Position numbers and translations under genes: made by a program. The notes beneath the pieces are model-generated. The model made no database searches and had not been told where the DNA came from. It saw only the letters and a program-made list of their open reading frames with translations. A stretch of DNA of 64,000 nucleotides from Actinomadura graeca (GTDB taxonomy: Bacteria > Actinomycetota > Actinomycetes > Streptosporangiales > Streptosporangiaceae): contig NZ_CP059572.1 in the NCBI RefSeq assembly GCF_019175365.1, forward strand, positions 5,518,001 to 5,582,000. The letters are read 5' to 3'. Below, piece after piece: positions 55,263 through 63,008 of the stretch. The number at the start of each line of letters is the position of its first letter. The stretch's first letter is position 1.

Positions 55263-56180
55263 TCAGGCGGTGCGGTAGGCCGCCCACTGCTCGCTCATGC
55301 GCTGCTTCTGTCCGGGCGTGAACTCCGTCATGCACGAGTCGTAGCTGTAGTCCATGAAGTTGTGGATGGGGTCCACGCCGGGCGAGGTGCAGGTGTCGCG
55401 GCCGTTCGGGCAGCCTGAGGCGGGGCTCTGCTCGGGGGGCGTGTCGGCCACCGCGTCGCCCTGGCCGCTGCATCCGTCCTGGAACGTGTGGTACAGCCCC
55501 AGCCAGTGGCCGACCTCGTGGGTTCCGGTGTGACCCTCGTTGTAGTTGGTGAGGGTGCCTCCGGGCAGGCTCTGGTAGTGGACGACGACACCGTCCAGCT
55601 TGGGCTGCGAACGGTAGCTGCTGGGGAACGTTGCCCATCCGAGCAGTCCGCCGCCGAGGTTGCCGGTGTAGAAGTTGAGGTCCTGCGCGCCGCCCGCGCG
55701 CAGGGCGTTCTTCATCTTGGACTCGTTGGCCTGGGGGTCGGAGAACCACGTCGCGTTGTTCGTCCGCTTGGTCTCGGCGAGCGTGAACGACACGCCGCTC
55801 GACGCGTACGCCTTGTTCAGCACGTCGAGCTGCTTGGCGAGCGTCGCGTCCGGGACGTTGCCCGAGCTGCCGTACACGACCTGGAAGTGCACCCGGACGG
55901 TGATCGCGACGAGCGGCTTCTGACCGGCCACGGCGAGGCGTCCGAGGCGGCCGCGGAAGTCCCGTTCCATTTCGGCGACCTGGGCGGCGCCGGGCTGGTT
56001 GCGTTCGGTGACGTGCGAGCCCGCGCGGACGCGCGCCTGAGCGGCCTGCCCGCTCTCCGGGGCGCACTCGCGGGCCTGGGCGGACGCTGCGGCGGACGGT
56101 GCGGCGGACACGGCGGCGGGCGCGTACGCGGAGAAGGCGGCGAGCATTCCGGCGGCGGTGGCGATTCCGGCGCGGTTCAT
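55263..56180 (-). CDS. Secreted M43-family zinc metalloprotease (copy 1)
   Basis: The 305 residues start at ATG 56180, with AAGGAG five bases upstream. A signal peptide (GIATAAGMLAAFSAYAPAAVSA) leads to a pro-region and a catalytic domain with zinc motif HEVGHWLGLYH (from residue 221) and the Met-turn region NFMDYSYDSCM. The Cys residues DGCSGQGD, SGCPNGRDTC match the disulfides of cytophagalysin/ulilysin-type (M43) enzymes. It is paralogous to the protein at 57142. It probably degrades extracellular protein. Confidence 0.93.
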   Translation of the reverse strand: MNRAGIATAAGMLAAFSAYAPAAVSAAPSAAASAQARECAPESGQAAQARVRAGSHVTERNQPGAAQVAEMERDFRGRLGRLAVAGQKPLVAITVRVHFQVVYGSSGNVPDATLAKQLDVLNKAYASSGVSFTLAETKRTNNATWFSDPQANESKMKNALRAGGAQDLNFYTGNLGGGLLGWATFPSSYRSQPKLDGVVVHYQSLPGGTLTNYNEGHTGTHEVGHWLGLYHTFQDGCSGQGDAVADTPPEQSPASGCPNGRDTCTSPGVDPIHNFMDYSYDSCMTEFTPGQKQRMSEQWAAYRTA

Positions 56181-56362
56181 GGAACTCCTTGGGGGCCGGC
56201 GCGGTGGGGACGCGCGTGGGAGCGGAGTCATCGCTGTGAACAAGCCTGGTAGCCGCTGGATACTGCGTCTTTAGCAATCCTGGACGAATCCGTACAGATA
56301 ATGTCGAATTCGGCGCCGTAGCGCGGTCTACGCGACGTCGGGGCCGGGCGTAGCGTGTCGCC

Positions 56363-57097
56363 ATGGACGTCGAGGAGGAGACGGCGCGGATCCTGGCGCG
56401 GCTGCGTGACCAGGCTGATCCTGAACGCGCCGCGAGTGAGAAGCGCTACCTCAAGAGCGACTACACGCACCTGGGCGTCCCGGTTCCGGCACTGCGGAAG
56501 GTCGCCTTGGCGTCGGTGCGGAGGCCGCCGGAGCGCGGGGAGCTGCTCGCGCTCGTCCACAGCCTGTGGACGGTCACCGACGACGGCCGCCCGCTGCACG
56601 AGACCCGTATGGCGGCGGTGGAGATCCTGGCCAAGCGGTCGTCCCTGCTGGAACCCGGTGACCTGGATGTGGCGGAGCGGCTCGTCCGCGAGTCGGTGAG
56701 CTGGGCGTACGTCGACCACTTGGCGGAAAAGGTGGTCGGTTCGCTGGTCGTGCGCTACCCGTCCTTGGGCGGCACGCTGGACGTGTGGGTCGGCGACCCC
56801 TACATGTGGATCCGGCGCACGGCTCTGCTGGCGCTGCTCCCCGGTGTCCGGTCAGGTGCCCCGGACCTGGACCGGCTCTCCCGTTTCGGGGACGCGCTGA
56901 TCGGTGAGAAGGAGTTCTTCATCCGCAAGGCGCTGGGCTGGGTACTGCGGGAGCTGTCCAAGAAGGACCCGGCGTGGGTGGCGGACTGGGTCGGCGCCCG
57001 CATGGACGCCGTCTCCGGCGTGACGATCCGCGAGGCGGTGCGCCGCCTGCCGGAGGACGACGCGGCGAGGCTCATGGCCGCCTACCGGGCCCGCTGA
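56363..57097 (+). CDS. DNA alkylation repair protein, AlkD-like
   Basis: The 244 residues start at ATG 56363. The protein is all-helical with HEAT-like repeats: YLKSDYTHLGVPVPALRKVA, HETRMAAVEILAKRSSLLE, SWAYVDHLAEKVVGSLV, DPYMWIRRTALLALLPGVR and EKEFFIRKALGWVLRELSKKDPAWV. This is the AlkD family signature (DNA glycosylase for alkylated bases). The W-x-x-VD and W-x-RR motifs match residues that hold the lesion in known AlkD. It lies between the two M43 protease genes, on the opposite strand. Confidence 0.88.
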   Translation: MDVEEETARILARLRDQADPERAASEKRYLKSDYTHLGVPVPALRKVALASVRRPPERGELLALVHSLWTVTDDGRPLHETRMAAVEILAKRSSLLEPGDLDVAERLVRESVSWAYVDHLAEKVVGSLVVRYPSLGGTLDVWVGDPYMWIRRTALLALLPGVRSGAPDLDRLSRFGDALIGEKEFFIRKALGWVLRELSKKDPAWVADWVGARMDAVSGVTIREAVRRLPEDDAARLMAAYRAR

Positions 57098-57123
57098 CCC
57101 CGCGCCGTCGGTGCCGCGGGGTC
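57096..57123. terminator. Bidirectional terminator
   Basis: GACCCCGCG / CGCGGGGTC is a perfect 9-bp stem with a 10-base loop. It starts at the stop codon of the AlkD-like gene and lies 19 bp before the end of the converging protease gene. Confidence 0.7.
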
Positions 57124-57141
57124 GTTCCGGCTCCGGTGGTG

Positions 57142-58161
57142 TCAGGCGCGGTAGGCGGCCCAAGTCTTGTGGATGCGGGCGCCCTGTCCGGCGGTGAACG
57201 AGTTCATGCAGGTGTCGTAGCTGTAGTCCATGTAGTTGTGGATGGGGTCGGCGCCGGGGGAGGGGCAGGTGTCCTTACCGGCGGGGCAGCCGTTGGTGGC
57301 GTCGCGCTCGGCGGGGGTGTCGGCCACCCGGTCGCCCTTGCCGCCGCAGCCGTCCTGGAAGGTGTGGTAGAGCCCGAGCCAGTGGCCGACCTCGTGCGTC
57401 GCGCTGAATCCCCGGTTGAAGTTCTCGATCGACCCTCCCGGCATGCTGGCGTAGTGGATCGTCACGCCGTCCATCCTGGGCTCGGCCTTGTACTTCCACG
57501 GGAAGGTCGACCAGCCGAGCAGGTCACCGCCGATGTAGGCGCTGTAGAGGTTCAGGGTCTCCTTCCCGCCCTTGTGGAGCCGCGGCTTGTACGTGCGCTC
57601 GTACCGTTCCGGGTCGCGGTGCCAGGCGGCGTTGTCGGTGCGGCTGATCTGGCGGAGCTTGAACGTCACGTTCGTGTTGGCGCCGCCGTTGCGTCCGCCG
57701 TAGGAGGCGTTCAGCACGTCGATCTGCCGGCGGACGTCCGCGTCGGAGACGTTCCCGCTGGCGCCGTCATGCAGGACGTGGAAGTAGACCGGAACGCTGA
57801 TCGGCGCGGCGAGGCGCCTGGCCGCCGCCGGGGAGCGGGTGGCGCGGGGCCCGTGGAGGCCGAGGCGGGTGAGGAGCCGGTCGAGGCCGAACTCGATGGT
57901 CGCCGCCTGCTCAGGCGTCAGGTCGTTGGGCTCGCGGACGTGGGGGTCGGCGCCGGGACGGAGCCGGGCCTCGGGGGAAGCGCAGTCGCCCGGGTGCGAA
58001 TGCCGCCCGGCCGTAACCGTGTGCCCGGCCGCGTAGGGGCGTCCGGCCTCGTACGCGTGGCCGCCCGGGTGCTGGCGTCCGGCCGCTGTGCCGGTGCCCG
58101 CGGGTCCGGTCGGGACGGCGGGTACGAGGGCGGCGATCAGGGCGGCGGCGAGCAGCTTCAC
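57142..58161 (-). CDS. Secreted M43-family zinc metalloprotease (copy 2)
   Basis: The 339 residues start at GTG 58161 with AGGAG upstream. A short signal peptide (KLLAAALIAALVPAVPTGPAG) leads to a His/Gly-rich segment (~30-60), a pro-region and the catalytic domain. Zinc motif HEVGHWLGLYHTFQDGC starts at residue 256, and NYMDYSYDTCM gives the Met-turn. Cys pattern and C-terminus match copy 1 closely, with a different pro-region. The pair probably arose by duplication. Confidence 0.93.
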   Translation of the reverse strand: MKLLAAALIAALVPAVPTGPAGTGTAAGRQHPGGHAYEAGRPYAAGHTVTAGRHSHPGDCASPEARLRPGADPHVREPNDLTPEQAATIEFGLDRLLTRLGLHGPRATRSPAAARRLAAPISVPVYFHVLHDGASGNVSDADVRRQIDVLNASYGGRNGGANTNVTFKLRQISRTDNAAWHRDPERYERTYKPRLHKGGKETLNLYSAYIGGDLLGWSTFPWKYKAEPRMDGVTIHYASMPGGSIENFNRGFSATHEVGHWLGLYHTFQDGCGGKGDRVADTPAERDATNGCPAGKDTCPSPGADPIHNYMDYSYDTCMNSFTAGQGARIHKTWAAYRA

Positions 58162-58388
58162 GGCACTCCTAGGGAGGGCGTTCGTACGCGGATGGGAAAC
58201 AAATGAACACAGAGCGTTATCAAGAGGTATCAGAGCGAAGTCCTGCTCCGCGTGTGATCAAGGTCAAAGGTTGCTGACCGTTATCGGCCAGTTTCTCTAA
58301 GTGATCGGCAGGCGAGGGGCGCGCGCGTCCGCCCAGGCCGGGGCCCTTAGACTGGGAGGCCCTTCCGGCCGTGCGAAAGGCGTTGTTG

Positions 58389-60017
58389 GTGGCCGCAGAC
58401 CAGTCCTTTGACACCGTGCTCGTCGTCGACTTCGGCGCGCAGTATGCGCAGCTCATCGCGCGGCGCGTCCGCGAGTGCCATGTGTTCAGCGAGATCGTGC
58501 CGTCCACCATGCCCGCCGCGGAGATGCTCGCCCGGCGGCCGAAGGCGATCATCCTGTCGGGCGGCCCCGCCTCGGTGTACGAGGAGGGCGCCCCCGCCGC
58601 CCCCGAGGGTCTCTTCGACCTCGGCGTGCCGACCTTCGGGATCTGCTATGGGCACCAGGTCATGGCGCAGGCGCTCGGCGGGACGGTCGAGAACTCCGAT
58701 GTCGCCGAGTACGGCGGCGCGACCATCGCCGTGACCTCGCCGGGCATGCTCTTCGCGGGTCTGCCCCACGAGCAGGCCGTGTGGATGTCGCACCGCGACT
58801 TCGTCAGCGGTGCCCCTTCCGGCTTCACCGTCACCGCCAGCACCGACGTGACCCCCGTCGCGGGCATGGAGGACCGCACGCGCGGCTTCTTCGGCGTGCA
58901 GTTCCACCCGGAGGTGCTGCACACCGAGCACGGCATGGAGATCCTGCGGCGTTTCCTCTACGAGGGCGCCGGGTGCCGTCCGAACTGGACGATGGTGAAC
59001 ATCGCCGACGAGTCCATCGAGGCCGTGCGCGCGCAGGTCGGCGGGAGGCGCGCCATCTGCGCGCTGTCCGGCGGCGTGGACTCCGCCGTCGCCGCGGCGC
59101 TCGTCCAGCAGGCGATCGGCGACCAGCTCACCTGTGTGTTCGTCGACCACGGGCTGCTGCGCAAGGGCGAGGCCGAGCAGGTCGAGAAGGACTTCGTCGC
59201 CGTCACCGGCGTGAACCTGCACGTCGTGGACGCGCAGGAGCGCTTCCTCGCCGCCCTCGGCGGGGTCACCGACCCCGAGGAGAAGCGCAAGATCATCGGC
59301 CGTGAGTTCATCCGCGTCTTCGAGGAGGCCGCCCGGGAGATCGTCGAGGGCGGGCCCGGGACGGCGGGCCCAGGGGGCGGCTCCGGACGTGGCTCCGGGG
59401 ACGGCGCGGCGGGTGCGTCCGAACCGGTCGAGTTCCTCGTCCAAGGCACCCTCTACCCGGACGTCGTCGAATCGGGCGGCGGCACCGGCGCGGCCAACAT
59501 CAAGTCCCACCACAACGTCGGCGGGCTCCCCGAAGACCTCCAGTTCAAGCTGGTCGAGCCGCTCCGCACCCTGTTCAAGGACGAGGTGCGCGCGCTCGGC
59601 GAGCAGCTCGGCCTGCCGTCCGAGATCGTCTGGCGGCAGCCGTTCCCCGGCCCCGGCCTCGGCATCCGGATCATCGGCGCCGTCACCCGTGAGCGCCTCG
59701 ACGTCCTGCGCGAGGCCGACGCCATCGCCCGCGAGGAGCTGACCCGCGCCGGGCTCGACCGCGAGATCTGGCAGTTCCCGGTGGTACTGCTGGCCGACGT
59801 CCGTTCGGTCGGGGTCCAGGGCGACGGCCGCACCTACGGCCACCCGATCGTGCTGCGTCCCGTGACCAGCGAGGACGCCATGACCGCCGACTGGGCGCGG
59901 CTCCCCTACGACGTCCTCCAGCGGATCTCCACCCGCATCACCAATGAGGTCCGCGAGATCAACCGGGTCACCGTGGACATCACGTCCAAGCCCCCGGGCA
60001 CCATCGAGTGGGAGTGA
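58389..60017 (+). CDS. guaA: GMP synthase (glutamine-hydrolysing)
   Basis: GuaA converts XMP to GMP. I prefer GTG 58389 because GAAAGG lies upstream and homologues begin near [23 protein letters not shown] 58371 is in frame too. The class I glutaminase has [10 protein letters not shown] (nucleophile Cys) and FHPEV. The PP-loop is [10 protein letters not shown], and the dimer domain has [12 protein letters not shown] and [14 protein letters not shown], ending [10 protein letters not shown] Gly/Ser-rich insert (about 321-345, [19 protein letters not shown]) sits before [15 protein letters not shown] and is absent from the GuaA proteins I can recall. A -10-like TAGACT lies near 58348. Confidence 0.96.
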   Translation: MAADQSFDTVLVVDFGAQYAQLIARRVRECHVFSEIVPSTMPAAEMLARRPKAIILSGGPASVYEEGAPAAPEGLFDLGVPTFGICYGHQVMAQALGGTVENSDVAEYGGATIAVTSPGMLFAGLPHEQAVWMSHRDFVSGAPSGFTVTASTDVTPVAGMEDRTRGFFGVQFHPEVLHTEHGMEILRRFLYEGAGCRPNWTMVNIADESIEAVRAQVGGRRAICALSGGVDSAVAAALVQQAIGDQLTCVFVDHGLLRKGEAEQVEKDFVAVTGVNLHVVDAQERFLAALGGVTDPEEKRKIIGREFIRVFEEAAREIVEGGPGTAGPGGGSGRGSGDGAAGASEPVEFLVQGTLYPDVVESGGGTGAANIKSHHNVGGLPEDLQFKLVEPLRTLFKDEVRALGEQLGLPSEIVWRQPFPGPGLGIRIIGAVTRERLDVLREADAIAREELTRAGLDREIWQFPVVLLADVRSVGVQGDGRTYGHPIVLRPVTSEDAMTADWARLPYDVLQRISTRITNEVREINRVTVDITSKPPGTIEWE

Positions 60018-60027
60018 CCTGACACGC

Positions 60028-60057
60028 GAAGACCCGGACGTTCCCGTCCGGGCCTTC
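60028..60057 (+). terminator. Terminator after guaA
   Basis: GAAG-x-CCCGGACG / CGTCCGGG-x-CTTC forms a 12-bp stem with one mismatch and a TTCC loop, 11 bp after guaA. Confidence 0.75.
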
Positions 60058-60080
60058 CGCGCGCCTTCTGCGCGACGCTA

Positions 60081-60135
60081 GTGTCCGACCGCGACGCAGT
60101 GTCCGGCCAAGGGTGTCCGACAGCGACGCGGTGTC
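60081..60135. repeat. Two imperfect direct repeats
   Basis: GTGTCCGACCGCGACGCAGT (60081) and GTGTCCGACAGCGACGCGGT (60113) share 18 of 20 bases at a 32-bp offset. The second copy reaches into the stop codon of ahpD. They may be a duplication or a regulatory site. Confidence 0.55.
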
Positions 60136-60676
60136 AGACGGTGGCGGGCTCCAGGGCAGCCTCCGCGTCGAGGGTCGCGGCGGTCGCGTTGACCACCGCG
60201 GCGAGGCGCAGCGCCTCCTGGATCAGCTCGCGCGACATCCCGCCGTCGCGCAGCACCTTCTCGTGCGACTCCAGGCAGCGGCCGCAGCCGTTGATCGCCG
60301 ACACCGCCAGGCACCACAGCTCGAAGTCGAGCTTGTCCACGCCGGGCTTGCCGATGATCGACATCCGCAGCCGGGCGGGGAGCGTCGCGTACGCGTCGTC
60401 CCCGATCAGGTGGGTGGCGCGGTAGTAGACGTTGTTCATCGCCATGATCGACGCGGCGCCCTTGGCCGCCTCGAACGCCTCCGCCGACAGGATGCCGGCG
60501 GCCTCCTCGGCCAGCTCGCGGATGACGGCCGTGCTGCGCGTGGCGATCGCGCAGGCCAGGACCGTCCCCCACAGCTGCTGGTCGGAGAGCTGGGAGGTGG
60601 AGGTCAGCGAGCCCAGGTTGAGCTTGGTGTCCTTGGCGTACCCCGGCAGGGCGCCCTTCAGCGCGTCAACGCTCAT
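60134..60676 (-). CDS. ahpD: Alkyl hydroperoxidase AhpD
   Basis: The 180 residues start at ATG 60676 ([21 protein letters not shown], as in mycobacterial AhpD). ATG 60682 is two codons upstream in frame. The active-site CxxC is in [11 protein letters not shown] (Cys 131 and 134), with the proton-relay Glu/His around. AhpD reduces AhpC, drawing on dihydrolipoamide. It is 75 bp downstream of ahpC on the same strand, one operon. Confidence 0.95.
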   Translation of the reverse strand: MSVDALKGALPGYAKDTKLNLGSLTSTSQLSDQQLWGTVLACAIATRSTAVIRELAEEAAGILSAEAFEAAKGAASIMAMNNVYYRATHLIGDDAYATLPARLRMSIIGKPGVDKLDFELWCLAVSAINGCGRCLESHEKVLRDGGMSRELIQEALRLAAVVNATAATLDAEAALEPATV

Positions 60677-60751
60677 GATCATGCGTCCTTTCCGTGGGAG
60701 GGGCCGGCCGCGGCGACGCGCGGCCGGCCGTGCCGTCCGGTGGAGGCGGGG

Positions 60752-61306
60752 TCAGACCCCGGCCAGCAGCTTGGTGGCGTCGAGGGTGTCCTCGCCTTTG
60801 CTCCAGTTGCAGGGGCACAGCTCGTCGCTCTGCAGCGCGTCGAGGACCCGCAGCACCTCGGTCACGTTCCGCCCGACGGACCCGGCGGTGACCATGGAGA
60901 ACTGGATCTCGTTGTTCGGGTCGACGATGAACGTCGCGCGCTGCGCCACGCCGTCCTCGGTGAGGATGCCGAGCGCCCCGGCCAGCTCGCGGCCGAGGTC
61001 CGACAGCATCGGGTACGGCAGGTCCCGCAGGTCGGGGTGGTCCTTGCGCCACGCGAAGTGGACGAACTCGTTGTCCACGGACGCACCGAGCACCTGGGCG
61101 TCGCGGTCGGCGAACTCCTCGTTCAGGCGGCCGAACTCGGCGATCTCGGTCGGGCAGATGAAGGTGAAGTCCTTCGGCCAGAAGAACACCACGCGCCACT
61201 TGCCCTCGTAGGTCTTGTGGTCGATCGTCTTGAACGCGTTGTCCGGGTCCAGCGAGACGCAGGCGGTCAGCTCGTACTCGGGGAACTGGTCACCGACAGT
61301 AAGCAC
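60752..61306 (-). CDS. ahpC: Alkyl hydroperoxide reductase peroxiredoxin AhpC
   Basis: This 184-residue two-Cys peroxiredoxin starts at GTG 61306 with AAGGAG upstream. The peroxidatic Cys 51 is in FTFICPTEI, the resolving region is ELCPCNW (Cys 164 and 166), and FFWPKDFTF and WRKDHPDL fit the actinobacterial AhpC group reduced by AhpD. It is divergent from oxyR, and the 450-bp spacer holds operator-like palindromes. Confidence 0.96.
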   Translation of the reverse strand: MLTVGDQFPEYELTACVSLDPDNAFKTIDHKTYEGKWRVVFFWPKDFTFICPTEIAEFGRLNEEFADRDAQVLGASVDNEFVHFAWRKDHPDLRDLPYPMLSDLGRELAGALGILTEDGVAQRATFIVDPNNEIQFSMVTAGSVGRNVTEVLRVLDALQSDELCPCNWSKGEDTLDATKLLAGV

Positions 61307-61446
61307 GCAGGCTCCTTCGTCTACGGGAAACAGCCGCCTCTGATTGGAGAGGCAGACGAATGGTGGGAGGCCGCCAGAACACCGGGACGGGCCCGGCGGC
61401 TGATGTCACTCAGCGTGCCGCACGCCCTGTGAGAAGAGAAATCGAT

Positions 61447-61477
61447 CTATCGCAATGAATCGATAGGGGCTGCCTAT
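61447..61477. promoter_or_regulatory. Probable OxyR operator upstream of ahpC
   Basis: ATAG-N7-CTAT (61463-61477) matches the half of the OxyR consensus, and CTATCG-N8-CGATAG (61447-61466) overlaps it as a second inverted repeat. The position, 140-170 bp before the ahpC start and next to divergent oxyR, supports it. Which promoter it governs is an inference. Confidence 0.65.
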
Positions 61478-61653
61478 CAGAGAGTGCCGCCACCGCTGTG
61501 ACCGGCGAAGAAACCTCTGCGATGCGCGCGAATGCGCAGATCTGGTTGATGTAAATCACACCAAACCGCCCCCGGCTTGATCATCACGCTGAGTAGTGGG
61601 CAAGTGTAGTGGCAAGGGCCGGCAAGAGGGCGGAGAAGCGCCGGGAGGGCATC

Positions 61654-61680
61654 GGTGTGATCTCGGTGTGATCGATCACA
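61654..61680. promoter_or_regulatory. Palindromic operator upstream of oxyR
   Basis: TGTGATCGATCACA (61667-61680) is a perfect 14-base palindrome. GGTGTGAT is repeated directly at 61654 and 61665, and its reverse ATCACACC is at 61555-61562. The form resembles a Crp/Fnr-type site with a 4-base instead of 6-base spacer. It lies 78 bp before the oxyR start. Confidence 0.5.
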
Positions 61681-61757
61681 GGGGACGGCGGAAGCCACAT
61701 CCGGCCCTGTCCGGCAAGTCACAGCCGTACTGACTGTTGGGTAGTGTTCCAGTCGAG

Positions 61758-62702
61758 ATGGCGATCAGCAGACCCACGGTGGCGCAGTTGCGGGCCTTCC
61801 TGGCGCTGGCGGAGCATCTGCACTTCCGGGATGCCGCCGCCGCGCTGCGGATGAGCCAGCCCGCCCTGTCGGGATCCGTGGCGGCCCTTGAGGAGAGCCT
61901 CGACACACAGCTCGTGGAGCGGACGACCCGCAAGGTGCTGCTGACCCCCGCGGGGGAGCGGGTGGCGCGTCGGGCCGAACTCGTCCTCGCGGAGCTGGAC
62001 CGGCTCGTCGAGGAGGTCAGGTCGGTCAGGGGTCCGCTCGTAGGCCCTCTAAGGGTCGGTGTGATCCCGACGGTCGCGCCCTACCTACTGCCGGTGGTGT
62101 TGCCGCGCCTTTCGAAGGAGTTCCCGGAGCTGGAACTGTCCGTGCACGAGGAGCAGACCGACCATATCGTCGCCGAACTGCTCGCCGGACGGCTCGACGT
62201 CGTGCTGCTGGCCCTGCCCGCGCCCGCGCAGGGTGTGAAGGAGATCCCCCTGTACGACGAGGACTTCGTGCTGGTCGCGCCTGCCTCGTCCCATCTGGTG
62301 GGGCCGGCGGAGGACGTCCCTCGCGAGGCGCTGGGCGATCTGGACGTGATCCTGCTGAACGAGGGGCACTGTCTCCGCGACCAGGCACTGGACGTCTGCC
62401 GCGAGGTGGGGGCGCGCGCGGCGGCCGCCACTTATGCGACGAGCCTGGCGACCCTTGTGCAACTCGTCTCGGGCGGGCTCGGTGTGACCCTCGTCCCTGA
62501 GACGGCCCTGCCGGTCGAGACGCGGCGGGCGCCGAACCTGGCCTTGCACCGCTTCAGGTCCCCGGCACCGTTCCGCCGCATCGGGCTGGGCTACCGCTCG
62601 ACGTCGCCGCGCTCGGACGAGTTCGCGGCGCTCGCGACCAGCGTCCGCGCCGCCGTGACCGCCACCCACGCGGCGGCCGCACCCGGCATCCGCCCCGTCT
62701 GA
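61758..62702 (+). CDS. oxyR: OxyR-type LysR peroxide sensor
   Basis: The 314 residues start at ATG 61758. An N-terminal LysR helix-turn-helix (FLALAEHLHFRDAAAALRMSQPALSGSVAALEESLDTQLVERTTRKVLLTPAG) is followed by the regulatory domain. The redox pair Cys 205 and Cys 214 (GHCLRDQALDVC) has the same 9-residue spacing as Cys 199/208 of E. coli OxyR, so peroxide sensing is expected. It is divergent from ahpC-ahpD, its probable target. Confidence 0.95.
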   Translation: MAISRPTVAQLRAFLALAEHLHFRDAAAALRMSQPALSGSVAALEESLDTQLVERTTRKVLLTPAGERVARRAELVLAELDRLVEEVRSVRGPLVGPLRVGVIPTVAPYLLPVVLPRLSKEFPELELSVHEEQTDHIVAELLAGRLDVVLLALPAPAQGVKEIPLYDEDFVLVAPASSHLVGPAEDVPREALGDLDVILLNEGHCLRDQALDVCREVGARAAAATYATSLATLVQLVSGGLGVTLVPETALPVETRRAPNLALHRFRSPAPFRRIGLGYRSTSPRSDEFAALATSVRAAVTATHAAAAPGIRPV

Positions 62703-63008
62703 CACCGGGTTTTCCACAGAACGACGTTCTAGTGTTGCGCTCCGTCCCCGGTGCCGAACATGGAGTCGCCGCCTCGGAAGAAGGGGGCGGATAGGGGTCC
62801 CGGGCGGTCGTGCGCCGCCTGCCGGGGTGACGGTCAGGGGGCGGTAAACGTGGGCCAGGGCAGGTCAAGTCTATGTCAGGTGACGGCCTCGCAATCGCGA
62901 TGCGCATTCGGATCGTCGCCTCACGTCACCATGCTCGGTGTTCCGAGGTCCCGTCCGTTGGACCGCTCGCTCTCCGGCGGCACCCCGCGCAACCGACCTG
63001 GAGGCCCC
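62703..63008. other. Intergenic, no gene
   Basis: I see no coding region, terminator stem or promoter I could defend. A GGAGG ribosome site at its end serves the glycosyltransferase gene. Confidence 0.5.

Noticed and set aside
61667..61680. Classical Crp site
   Set aside because: The half-sites TGTGA/TCACA are present but separated by 4 rather than 6 bases; kept only as an unassigned palindrome.
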